From: Alphaproteobacteria bacterium
Lineage (GTDB): Bacteria > Pseudomonadota > Alphaproteobacteria > Rhodobacterales > Rhodobacteraceae
DNA length: 6,069 nt
Assembly (NCBI GenBank): GCA_024277955.1
Contig: JAJRUE010000088.1
Span: 1 to 6,069, forward strand
Direction of reading: 5' to 3'
The position numbers and the translations under genes were made by a program. Shown here one piece after another: positions 1 through 5,950 of this stretch. The notes beneath the pieces were generated by a model. That model made no database searches and had not been told where the DNA came from. It worked only from the letters and a program-made list of their open reading frames with translations. Position 1 is the first letter of the stretch; every line of letters begins with the position of its first letter.

Positions 1-129
1 AAAGAATGCTTATTTGAGGCCGTGAAGTAGTCTAAATTGCACTCTATATGAAGGATAGCGTGGTAGGGCACACGGATTGAAAAGGCCCGGCGAGTAACGA
101 TTGATCAGGACAAACGACAAGGGCCGTGA
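1..129 (+). other. Leader region upstream of the polysaccharide operon
   Basis: This stretch is visibly richer in A and T (especially bases 1-60) than the coding DNA after it, as expected for an intergenic or promoter region. One frame stays open from the window edge to a TAG at 28-30 (residues KECLFEAVK), which could be the tail of a gene outside the window, but nine residues cannot decide this. I see no -35/-10 pair with good spacing: TTGCAC at 37-42 and CTATAT at 44-49 are isolated matches. AAGGG at 119-123 is the likely ribosome binding site for the ATPase gene, six bases before its ATG. Confidence 0.4.
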
Positions 130-1017
130 ATGAGCCGCGAGCTTCAAGATAGTAATCCAGCCGACCAGACGCCGGGATTTTACCTGGACAGTTTCGGCTT
201 TACCGAGCGCCCGTTCACCCTGGTGCCGGATCCGGCCTTTCTGTATTGGTCGGACCAGCACAAGCGCGCCTTTTCGGTGCTTGAATTCGGCATCCTGTCG
301 CGCGCCCCGATCACCCTGATCACCGGCGCGGTGGGCTGCGGCAAGACCACCTTGCTGCGCCAGCTTCTCAAACATATCGAAAGCGACTCCGTGGTCGGGC
401 TGATTTCCAACGCCCAGGGCGGGCGCGGCGAACTGATCCAGTGGGTGCTGCACGCGCTGGGCGTCAAGTTCGACCCCGACGCTGGCTATGTCAGCCAGTT
501 CCAGGTGCTGCAGGACTTCCTGATCAAGACCTATGCCGAAGGCCGCCGCGTGGTGCTGATCTTCGACGAAGCCCAGAACCTGTCGCAGGACAGCCTGGAA
601 GAACTGCGCATGCTGACCACCATCAATTCCAACAAGGATGAACTGATCCAGCTTGTTCTGGTCGGCCAGCAGGAGCTGCGCGACATGATCAAGCGCCCCG
701 AGCTGCGCCAGCTGGCCCAGCGCATCGCCGCCAGTTTCCACCTGCGCCCGCTTTCGGAACAGGCGACCAGCGAATTCATCGCCCACCGGCTGCGGGTGGC
801 CGGCGGCACCGGCGACGAGATCGACGAAAACGCCAAGATCCTGATCTACGAGGTGTCCCAGGGCATTCCGCGGCTGGTGAACCAGATCTGCGACATGGCG
901 CTCTTGTATGCCTGGAGCGCCGACACCACCGTCGCCGACGCCAAGATCGTGCAATCGGTGATCGACGACGGGGTTTTCTTTGGGGCTGAAATTGCATCCG
1001 GCGAGGCAGCGCAATGA
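130..1017 (+). CDS. ExeA-type AAA ATPase of a polysaccharide export locus
   Basis: This 295-residue cytoplasmic P-loop ATPase resembles the N-terminal ATPase domain of ExeA/GspA and the ATPases linked to exosortase-type polysaccharide loci. Walker A is GAVGCGKT (residues 66-73), Walker B is LIFDEA (143-148), a sensor-1-like strand LVLVGQ lies at 175-180, and a sensor-2-like GIPRLVNQ lies at 245-252. The N-terminal FGFTERPFTLVPDPAFLYWS (23-42) is the usual ExeA-family lead-in. No membrane segment or peptidoglycan-binding domain is visible, so it is shorter than full ExeA (about 550 residues) and consists of the ATPase core only. The ATG at 130 has AAGGG six bases upstream. Its stop overlaps the next gene's start (ATGA), which suggests translational coupling with the chain-length gene. 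The family is clear. A regulatory or assembly role in polysaccharide export is inferred from the neighbours. Confidence 0.88.
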   Translation: MSRELQDSNPADQTPGFYLDSFGFTERPFTLVPDPAFLYWSDQHKRAFSVLEFGILSRAPITLITGAVGCGKTTLLRQLLKHIESDSVVGLISNAQGGRGELIQWVLHALGVKFDPDAGYVSQFQVLQDFLIKTYAEGRRVVLIFDEAQNLSQDSLEELRMLTTINSNKDELIQLVLVGQQELRDMIKRPELRQLAQRIAASFHLRPLSEQATSEFIAHRLRVAGGTGDEIDENAKILIYEVSQGIPRLVNQICDMALLYAWSADTTVADAKIVQSVIDDGVFFGAEIASGEAAQ

Positions 1018-2552
1018 AAAGCAACTTGTCCTACTACTTCTCGATATTCCTACGGCGTATCCACTATTTCCTGATCGTGTTCCTCACGGTCGCCGCGGTC
1101 TCGATCACATTGGCCAAGATCCTGCCGCCGTCCTACGTGTCGGAAGCGCGCCTGCTGGTCGAGCCGCCGCAGATCCCCGGCCAGCTGCAGGCCCCCACCG
1201 TGCAGATCGGCGCCGCCGAGGAACTGCAGATCATCGAACAGCAGCTGATGACCCGCACCAATCTGCTGGCGATCGCCCGCGAAAAGAAGGTGTTTGACGA
1301 TCTCGGCGCAATGACCGCCGACGATATCGTGCGCAAGATGCGCAAGGCCACCGGCATCCGCCGGATCGCCGGGCGCGGCCAGGCGACGCTGATGTATATC
1401 TCGTTCACCTCGAAAAACCCGAAAACTTCGGCCGACGTGACCAACGAATATGTGACGCTGATCCTGCAGAACAACGCCAAGACCCGGGCCGAACGCGCCA
1501 CCAACACGCTGGAGTTCTTCCAGACCGAGGTGGAACGCCTCGGCAAGAAGTTGCAGGAACAAAGCGCCGCGATCACCGAGTTCAAGAACGCCAACATCGA
1601 CGCGCTGCCCGACACGCTGCAATACCGCCTGAACCAGCAGACGGTGCTGCAGGACCGCCTGTCTTCGGTCGAGCGCCAGATTTCCAGCCTCGAAGAACAA
1701 CGCCGGTCGCTGGTCGACATCTACAACAAGACCGGCCAGGTCGGGAACGCCAACACCGCCAACATGACGCCGGAACAACGAACCCTGCTGAACCTGCAGG
1801 ACCAGCTGCGTCAGGCGCTGGCGCTCTATTCGCCGGAAAACCCCAAGGTCAAGATCATCCAGGCGCAGATCACCCAGCAGGAAAAGATCGTCGCCGGGCA
1901 GGTCGCCGCGGGCACCAGCAACCCGCAAAGCCCGACCACGCTGCTGGACATCAACCTGGCCAGCATCGACGCCCAGATCAAACTGCTGAAGGACCAGCAG
2001 GCCCAGATCAGCCAACAGCTGTCCGATCTCAAGGACACGCTGGACCGCACGCCGGCCAACTCGATCAAGCTGGGCGGGCTGAACCGCGACTACCAGAACA
2101 CCCAGCAGCAGTATAACGCCGCCGTCAACAGCCTGCAGCAGGCCTCGATGGGCGAACGGATCGAGGTGCTTTCCAAGGGCCAGCGCATCGCCATCCTCGA
2201 CCCGGCCACCGTGCCCAACCGCCCGGCATCGCCCAACCGCCTGCTGATCGGCGCCGGCGGCACCGTCTTTGGCTTTCTGCTGGGGCTTGGCCTGGTGTTC
2301 CTGATGGAATTCCTGAACAAGTCGATCCGCCGCCCGGTGGACATCACCCGCGGGCTCGGGATCACCCCGATCGCCACCATCCCCTATGTGCGCACCCCGA
2401 TGGAACTGGTGGTGCGCCGGGCCGGGTTCGTCGCGATCATGGCGGTGGTGATCGTCGGCATCCCGGCGGTGCTCTACGCGATACACACATTCTACATGCC
2501 GCTCGACCTGATCTACGACCGGGTCGCGCAAAAGATCAACGGCCTGCTCTGA
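1014..2552 (+). CDS. Wzz/GumC-type polysaccharide chain-length determinant
   Basis: This 512-residue inner-membrane polysaccharide co-polymerase is expected to set polymer length and pair with the kinase encoded downstream. TM1 is at about residues 17-37, followed by the Wzz domain (SEARLLVEPPQIPG, 43-56). A long periplasmic coiled-coil region covers roughly 163-235 and 313-345. A GNVR-like segment (LGGLNRDYQNTQQQYNAA, 353-370) leads to the proline-rich PATVPNRPASPNR (397-409) before TM2 at about 410-431. A third hydrophobic segment at about 471-491 is followed by a short amphipathic tail. There is no C-terminal kinase domain, so this is the split type, as in GumC or exosortase-linked proteins rather than Wzc. 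The start overlaps the ATPase stop by four bases. The kinase gene begins 46 bases after its stop. Family assignment is firm. The polymer is unknown. Confidence 0.9.
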   Translation: MKSNLSYYFSIFLRRIHYFLIVFLTVAAVSITLAKILPPSYVSEARLLVEPPQIPGQLQAPTVQIGAAEELQIIEQQLMTRTNLLAIAREKKVFDDLGAMTADDIVRKMRKATGIRRIAGRGQATLMYISFTSKNPKTSADVTNEYVTLILQNNAKTRAERATNTLEFFQTEVERLGKKLQEQSAAITEFKNANIDALPDTLQYRLNQQTVLQDRLSSVERQISSLEEQRRSLVDIYNKTGQVGNANTANMTPEQRTLLNLQDQLRQALALYSPENPKVKIIQAQITQQEKIVAGQVAAGTSNPQSPTTLLDINLASIDAQIKLLKDQQAQISQQLSDLKDTLDRTPANSIKLGGLNRDYQNTQQQYNAAVNSLQQASMGERIEVLSKGQRIAILDPATVPNRPASPNRLLIGAGGTVFGFLLGLGLVFLMEFLNKSIRRPVDITRGLGITPIATIPYVRTPMELVVRRAGFVAIMAVVIVGIPAVLYAIHTFYMPLDLIYDRVAQKINGLL

Positions 2553-2598
2553 CGCGCGCCACCCACGCGGCCACGAAGGCGCAGTAAAGGTAAGAAGA

Positions 2599-3435
2599 AT
2601 GGAACGACTGGAAGCAGCCCTGGAAAAGGCCCGGCAGGAACGGCAGAACGTCCAGACCGCCGACTTTGCCCAGAAAACCAAGAAAGCCAAGCAAAGCCCG
2701 GTACGCCAGGTCGAACCGGCGGTGGATCGCTGGGCCGCGCTCAAGGAAATCCGGGTGTCGAACCGGATCGCCCGTCGCAACCGGATCACCACCATGACCC
2801 AGGGCCGCGATTCGGCGGCGTACGACCTGCTGCGCACCCGGACCCTGCGCACGATGAAGGAAAATGGCTGGAAGACGCTGGCCGTCACCTCGCCCAACAA
2901 GACCTGCGGCAAGACCACGGTTTCCGCGAACCTGGCCTTCAGCATGGCCCGGCAGGAAGACCTGCGGGTGCTGGTCATGGATCTCGACCTGCGCCGCCCG
3001 GCGATGCACCGGCTGCTGAACCACCGGCCCGACATTTCGCTGCACGAAACTCTGACCGGCCAGAAAGACATGGACGGCGCGTTCTTGAGGGTTGGCCGCA
3101 ACCTGGCCTTCGGCCTGAACAAGGCCCCGGCCCCGAACCCGTCCGAACTGCTGCAATCGCCGCGGACCCGGGCGCAGCTGGACGAGATCCAGCAGGTGTT
3201 CCAGCCCGACGTGACGATTTTCGACATGCCGCCGATGCTGGTCAGCGATGAAAACTTCGGTTTCCTGCCGGCGGTCGACTGCGGTCTGCTGATCAGCGCC
3301 GCCGACAGCACCACCATCGCCCAGCTCGACGTGTGCGAAAAGGAACTGGCCGACCTGACCAACGTGCTTGGCGTGGTGCTGAACAAGTGCCGCTATTCCG
3401 ACAACGATACCGGCTACGATTACGACTATTACTAG
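2599..3435 (+). CDS. CpsD/CapB-family bacterial tyrosine kinase (BY-kinase)
   Basis: This 278-residue cytoplasmic P-loop protein is the likely autokinase partner of the upstream chain-length protein. Phosphorylation cycles of such kinases control polymer export. A charged, coiled-coil-like N-terminus (1-35) precedes the kinase core. Walker A is SPNKTCGKTT (98-107), with the catalytic lysine at 105 and a lysine at 101. Walker A' is VLVMDLDLRRP (124-134), and Walker B is VTIFDMPP (205-212). The tail CRYSDNDTGYDYDYY (264-278) holds five tyrosines and is the autophosphorylation cluster of this family. The usual EX2RX2R oligomerisation motif is degraded (A73, D76, R79 at the aligned positions). 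AAAGG at 2586-2590 is the ribosome binding site, eight bases before the ATG. It is probably co-transcribed with the two genes before it. The tyrosine tail argues against a ParA- or Mrp-type ATPase. Confidence 0.88.
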   Translation: MERLEAALEKARQERQNVQTADFAQKTKKAKQSPVRQVEPAVDRWAALKEIRVSNRIARRNRITTMTQGRDSAAYDLLRTRTLRTMKENGWKTLAVTSPNKTCGKTTVSANLAFSMARQEDLRVLVMDLDLRRPAMHRLLNHRPDISLHETLTGQKDMDGAFLRVGRNLAFGLNKAPAPNPSELLQSPRTRAQLDEIQQVFQPDVTIFDMPPMLVSDENFGFLPAVDCGLLISAADSTTIAQLDVCEKELADLTNVLGVVLNKCRYSDNDTGYDYDYY

Positions 3436-3462
3436 GGTCAAGACCCGCCCGGCGCCCGGACG

Positions 3463-3477
3463 TTAACCGGTTGTTAG
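3463..3477 (+). promoter_or_regulatory. Possible CtrA-binding box
   Basis: The sequence reads TTAA, seven bases, then TTAG. This is one base from the CtrA consensus TTAA-N7-TTAA described in alphaproteobacteria. It lies 28 bases after the kinase stop and 138 bases before the spike-base gene, in an intergenic stretch less G+C-rich than the genes. The first half sits in GTTAAC and overlaps the small palindrome AACCGGTT (3465-3472). No convincing -35/-10 pair is visible just downstream, so this rests on motif and position alone. Confidence 0.4.
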
Positions 3478-3532
3478 CCTTGTTCCGGTAAAACCGGGCC
3501 AATGCGCTGTCGTCAATTACCGACGCGGGTGC

Positions 3533-3547
3533 ATGTTTCGCAAACAT
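3533..3547. repeat. 15-bp palindrome ATGTTT-CGC-AAACAT
   Basis: Perfect 6-bp inverted arms are separated by CGC, 68 bases before the ATG of the spike-base gene. The A/T-rich arms stand out from the G+C-rich surroundings. It could be a dimeric repressor or activator operator, or a small mRNA hairpin in the leader. There is no T-run, so it is not a terminator. The protein that might bind it is unknown. Confidence 0.4.
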
Positions 3548-3615
3548 CAGAGAAACGACTGACCAGGCGGCGGCCTGTCGGCTTTCGCGGTGTCGGTCCA
3601 TTGGAATTTGGAAAA

Positions 3616-3876
3616 ATGGATCAATTCAAAGACTTTCCCGTTACTCTCACCTCGCCGGCGACCAATGCATCGCCCGTGACCCCCAGCGACACCCAGCCGC
3701 TGGCCTTCGTGTCCCGCGCGATCTACGTCGGCCAGACGGGCGATGTGTCGGTGGAAATGCAAAGCGGCGAGATCGTGACCTTTCAGAACGTTCAGGGCGG
3801 CACCATCCTGGCGCTTCGCACGCTGAAGATTCGCCAGACCGGCACCTCGGCGCTTGGCATCGTCGCCATGTGGTAG
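3616..3876 (+). CDS. Head-spike base protein homologue (Rcc01079 family, GTA/phage)
   Basis: This 86-residue protein resembles the Rcc01079-family spike base proteins found on the head of the Rhodobacter capsulatus gene transfer agent and in related phages. The recognised pattern is an N-terminal PVTLTSPA (8-15), VTPSDTQPL (21-29), SRAIYVGQTGDVSVEM (33-48), then GEIVTFQNVQGGTILALR (51-68), and a closing TGTSALGIVAMW (75-86). It should be a small all-beta protein with no signal peptide or membrane segment. The ATG at 3616 was chosen because GGAA lies nine bases upstream (3603-3606). An in-frame ATG at 3502 would add an arginine-rich extension unlike the family and has no ribosome binding site. 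In R. capsulatus this base gene is paired with a spike fibre gene; none follows here, and no other capsid or tail gene is in the window. It may be an unlinked accessory gene of a gene transfer agent encoded elsewhere, or a phage remnant. The assignment is from remembered family pattern, not a search. Confidence 0.7.
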   Translation: MDQFKDFPVTLTSPATNASPVTPSDTQPLAFVSRAIYVGQTGDVSVEMQSGEIVTFQNVQGGTILALRTLKIRQTGTSALGIVAMW

Positions 3877-3907
3877 GCGCGCGCCGCCGCCAGGCAAACC
3901 TTCCCGG

Positions 3908-3938
3908 AAAGGGGCGCAGCCACGGTTGCGCCCTTTTT
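3908..3938 (+). terminator. Intrinsic terminator after the spike-base gene
   Basis: Perfect 7-bp arms GGGCGCA (3912-3918) and TGCGCCC (3927-3933) enclose an 8-base loop and are followed at once by TTTTT (3934-3938). The stem can extend by one G-T and three A-T pairs using AAAG at 3908-3911. It lies about 30 bases after the spike-base stop and should end + strand transcripts of that gene, and perhaps of the whole upstream operon if it reads through. Confidence 0.85.
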
Positions 3939-3956
3939 GCTGCGTCAGACCCGAAA

Positions 3957-3986
3957 TTGGACATCGCCGGCATTCGTTCCTAGATT
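3957..3986 (+). promoter_or_regulatory. Candidate promoter for the 95-residue gene
   Basis: TTGGAC (3957-3962) and TAGATT (3981-3986) are 18 bases apart. They lie just after the terminator and about 25 bases before the ribosome binding site of the next gene. The match to a sigma-70 promoter is only partial, but the spacing fits, and a promoter is expected here because the terminator isolates this gene. Confidence 0.4.
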
Positions 3987-4010
3987 GGTCAAAACGTCAG
4001 GAGTAGCCCG

Positions 4011-4298
4011 ATGCCCTTGCCCATTGCCCCGATCGCCGGTTTTGTTCTGCGCAACGGCGTGGTCGCGCTGGCCGCCTATGCCGCCACCCGCCGCTACGAA
4101 CGCGGGTTCCGCGACCAGCGGGCCGAAGACGCGCTCGACGACATCCCCGAAGGCGTGACCCTGCGCCGCGACGCCTCGGACCGCGGCCAGACCAACGCCA
4201 CCGCCCGGTTCCGCCGGATCCTGCGCGCCGGGCGCAACGGACCGGGGGTCGAGATCGACATTTCCGCCCTTGGCCGCATCCGCCTGCGCCGGGTGTAA
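4011..4298 (+). CDS. Small protein of unknown function (95 residues)
   Basis: I do not recognise this protein. It has a mildly hydrophobic N-terminus (about residues 4-25, LPIAPIAGFVLRNGVVALAA), which could be a single membrane anchor or a buried helix. A charged acidic/basic middle follows (RRYERGFRDQRAEDALDDI, 27-45). The arginine-rich C-terminal half ends in EIDISALGRIRLRRV (81-95), which looks like beta strand. It lacks a signal-peptidase site and any metal-binding or catalytic motif. AGGAG at 3999-4003, seven bases before the ATG, is an excellent ribosome binding site and makes a real gene likely. It is transcribed alone, between a terminator and a convergent barrel gene. The TLRRDASDRGQTNATARFRR stretch (50-69) suggests binding to nucleic acid or acidic lipid, but that is a guess. 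Confidence 0.75.
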   Translation: MPLPIAPIAGFVLRNGVVALAAYAATRRYERGFRDQRAEDALDDIPEGVTLRRDASDRGQTNATARFRRILRAGRNGPGVEIDISALGRIRLRRV

Positions 4299-4397
4299 CC
4301 CCGCCGCCCGACCGCACGCCCGCGCCGCATGCCCGATTCCCGCAAGCGCGCCCCGGCGCCTTGGTGCAGTTTCGCCACAGTAAAGAACCAAATCCCC

Positions 4398-4425
4398 ACC
4401 GGCCCCGGCCGTGCCGCCCGCCGGT
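4398..4425. repeat. Inverted repeat between convergent genes
   Basis: Arms ACCGGC (4398-4403) and GCCGGT (4420-4425) enclose a G+C-rich loop with a nested GGCCCCGGCC. It lies about 45 bases past the stop of the - strand barrel gene, where a terminator would be expected. Reading the - strand, the stem is followed by GGGGATTTGGTTCTTT, a poor T-tract. It may be a weak or factor-assisted terminator. The rest of 4299-4468 shows nothing else I can support. Confidence 0.25.
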
Positions 4426-4468
4426 CCACCCGTCGCGAGAACCCGCGCGCCAGGGAATCACCCCAAAC

Positions 4469-5116
4469 CTAGAAGCCCAAGCTGACCCCGATGTTCAGCG
4501 CGTTGCTCAGCACGTTGGTGTTGAAAGACCCGCCGCTGGCCAGCCGCGCCAGGTTCGACGAAAAACTGCCCTTGTATTCGCCAAAGACCGACCAGCGGTC
4601 GTTCACCGGGTAACTGGCCCCGGCGATCCACTGAAAGGCGGCCCCGGTCAGCTGAAATTGCGAGGTCGCGCTGCCGCCGCCATCGAACTCGACCCGCGGC
4701 ACCGCCACGCCGATCCCCGCGCCGATATAGGGCACCAGGCTGCCGCCTTCCTGCCAGCGGCGATAGGCATTTACGGTCAACATGCTGGAACCATTGCCGA
4801 ATTCCATCGCCACCAGCCCGTTTTCCGACAGCGTCGCCCCGCTGGCCCGCAGCGCCGCGCGGTCATAATCCAGCCCCCATCCCAAAAGATCGTTCCGCCA
4901 CCAGGTCACCCGCACCCCGAACCCGGCGGCCGGGTTGGCGGCCTGTTCACGCCAGCGCGCCAGAAAGCTGAACGCCCCGGCGCCGCTGGGATCGTCGCCA
5001 GCCACCTGGCTGTCGGCGCTGATACGGGCACCCCCGTAAAAGCTAAGTTCGGTCTGCGCCTGCGCGGCCATGGTGGAAACGGCGAGCAGAGCAATGACCC
5101 CGAGAAATGCGCGCAT
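4469..5116 (-). CDS. Outer-membrane beta-barrel protein, possibly LpxQ-like lipid A oxidase
   Basis: This 215-residue exported protein has a Sec signal peptide, MRAFLGVIALLAVSTMAAQA, with likely cleavage after A20. The mature protein shows alternating, aromatic-rich amphipathic strands and ends in phenylalanine (NIGVSLGF), the usual outer-membrane insertion signal. Strands are visible at about 23-32, 64-86, 111-121, 127-140, 151-168, 173-184 and 203-215, fitting an 8-stranded barrel. Features such as VTWWRND (70-76), TVNAYRRW (114-121) and FGEYKGSFSSN (178-188) recall Rhodobacterales proteins annotated as lipid A oxidase (LpxQ-related, which forms 2-aminogluconate in lipid A), but I could not confirm this. 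The start at 5116 is preferred because GGAGGAG (5125-5131) lies eight bases upstream and the signal peptide begins there; an in-frame ATG at 5152 would add 12 residues before it. It is transcribed divergently from petA. Barrel and export are confident; enzyme activity is tentative. Confidence 0.85.
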   Translation of the reverse strand: MRAFLGVIALLAVSTMAAQAQTELSFYGGARISADSQVAGDDPSGAGAFSFLARWREQAANPAAGFGVRVTWWRNDLLGWGLDYDRAALRASGATLSENGLVAMEFGNGSSMLTVNAYRRWQEGGSLVPYIGAGIGVAVPRVEFDGGGSATSQFQLTGAAFQWIAGASYPVNDRWSVFGEYKGSFSSNLARLASGGSFNTNVLSNALNIGVSLGF

Positions 5117-5155
5117 CAACGACGCTCCTCCAGCCATCCGGCTTGCCCCCACGCC

Positions 5156-5183
5156 AAAATATCAAACCGGGAACACAGTTCAA
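5156..5183 (-). promoter_or_regulatory. Candidate promoter of the beta-barrel gene
   Basis: On the - strand, TTGAAC (complement of 5178-5183) and TATTTT (complement of 5156-5161) are 16 bases apart, each matching four of six sigma-70 consensus bases. This would start transcription near 5149 and give a leader of about 33 bases carrying the strong GGAGGAG ribosome binding site. The A/T-rich patch stands out within the G+C-rich gap. Confidence 0.5.
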
Positions 5184-5205
5184 ACATATTCCCTAAGATC
5201 GCGTT

Positions 5206-5225
5206 ATCGGCAGCCTGCCGCCGAT
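5206..5225. repeat. Inverted repeat in the divergent gap
   Basis: ATCGGC (5206-5211) and GCCGAT (5220-5225) form perfect 6-bp arms around 8 bases. A second, overlapping palindrome GGCAG-C-CTGCC lies inside at 5209-5219. It is upstream of both divergent transcription units and could be an operator or a chance G+C-rich palindrome. Confidence 0.3.
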
Positions 5226-5228
5226 GGA

Positions 5229-5247
5229 TTCGCGGCCCTTCGCGGCC
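5229..5247. repeat. Tandem 9-bp repeat TTCGCGGCC, period 10
   Basis: TTCGCGGCC occurs at 5229-5237 and again at 5239-5247, one base apart, about 130 bases upstream of petA. A 10-bp period puts both copies on the same face of the helix, as for paired regulator sites. With only two copies in G+C-rich DNA, chance or slippage is equally possible. Confidence 0.35.
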
Positions 5248-5375
5248 ACTGCGCCCGATTGTCCGCTGGACGTGGGCCATGCGCCCGGTTAAAAGCCGAA
5301 ATCGACGGCTGCGGGCTACCGCCGCCTCGCTAGTTTTGCGCCGGTCCAACCCGGTCAGGAAATGGAGAAAAGCTC

Positions 5376-5939
5376 GTGTCCCACGCAGACGATCACCAAG
5401 GCACACGCCGCGACTTTTTGTACTACGCCACCGCCGGTGCGGGTACCGTCGCCGCCGGCGCCGCAGTTTGGCCCTTGATCAACCAGATGAACCCGTCGGC
5501 GGACGTGCAGGCCCTGTCCTCGATCCGGGTCGACATTTCCGGTATCGAACCGGGCACCCAGCTGACGGTCAAGTTCCGCGGCAAGCCGGTGTTCATCCGC
5601 CGCCGCCTGCAGGACGAAATCGACGCGGCCCGCGCGGTCAAGCTGGAAGAGCTGGTCGATCCCAGCGCCGAAAACGCCAACCTCGGACCGGACGCCCCGG
5701 CAACCGACGAAAACCGGGCGATGGACGAAAACGGCGAATGGCTGGTGATGATCGGGGTGTGCACCCACCTGGGCTGCGTGCCGCTGGGCGGGCGTTCGGG
5801 CGACTTTGGCGGCTGGTTCTGCCCCTGCCACGGGTCGCACTACGACACCGCCGGGCGCATCCGCAAGGGCCCGGCCCCGCGCAATCTGGATATCCCCGTC
5901 ACCCGCTTTGACGGCGCAGACGCAATTATTCTCGGATAG
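5376..5939 (+). CDS. Rieske iron-sulfur subunit of cytochrome bc1
   Basis: This 187-residue protein carries the 2Fe-2S cluster that takes an electron from quinol at the Qo site of the bc1 complex and passes it to cytochrome c1. The twin-arginine motif TRRDFLYY (10-17) and hydrophobic segment at about 18-37 form the uncleaved Tat-dependent anchor. Cluster box 1 is CTHLGC (129-134) and box 2 is CPCHGSHYD (149-157). Ligands C129, H131, C149 and H152, the disulfide pair C134/C151, and S154 and Y156, which tune cluster potential, match R. sphaeroides numbering exactly. The start is GTG at 5376, with GGAG at 5364-5367 eight bases upstream; an ATG at 5362 is out of frame. It is the first gene of the bc1 operon, 11 bases before petB. 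No promoter stands out in the upstream gap; TAGTTT at 5331-5336 is a weak -10 candidate. Confidence 0.98.
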   Translation: MSHADDHQGTRRDFLYYATAGAGTVAAGAAVWPLINQMNPSADVQALSSIRVDISGIEPGTQLTVKFRGKPVFIRRRLQDEIDAARAVKLEELVDPSAENANLGPDAPATDENRAMDENGEWLVMIGVCTHLGCVPLGGRSGDFGGWFCPCHGSHYDTAGRIRKGPAPRNLDIPVTRFDGADAIILG

Positions 5940-5950
5940 GGGGCCAACAC

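Noticed and set aside
10..1014. A 334-codon open frame on the - strand opposite the ATPase gene
   Set aside because: The + strand frame has intact ATPase motifs; this is its complement, and its translation resembles no known family.
1050..3386. A 778-codon open frame on the - strand opposite the chain-length and kinase genes
   Set aside because: It spans two well-supported + strand genes and the gap between them, and its translation is low-complexity and rich in Q, R, G, D and V, typical of an antisense shadow in G+C-rich DNA.
3485..3497. CCGGT-AAA-ACCGG hairpin as a terminator of the kinase gene
   Set aside because: The stem is only 5 bp with a 3-base loop, and no T-run follows, so I cannot support termination here.
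3502..3615. Upstream ATG that would lengthen the spike-base protein by 38 residues
   Set aside because: It has no ribosome binding site, the extension is arginine-rich and unlike the family, and it would cover the palindrome. The ATG at 3616 begins with the expected family N-terminus.
5117..5152. Upstream in-frame ATG for the beta-barrel gene
   Set aside because: It would place 12 residues ahead of a normal signal peptide, whereas GGAGGAG is correctly spaced for the start at 5116.
5362..5364. ATG as the petA start
   Set aside because: It is out of frame with the Rieske protein. GTG at 5376 has a well-spaced GGAG and gives the family's standard 187-residue length.
4361..5911. A 516-codon open frame on the + strand crossing the barrel gene and petA
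   Set aside because: It runs antisense to the beta-barrel gene and out of frame through petA, with a proline- and arginine-rich translation and no recognisable domain.
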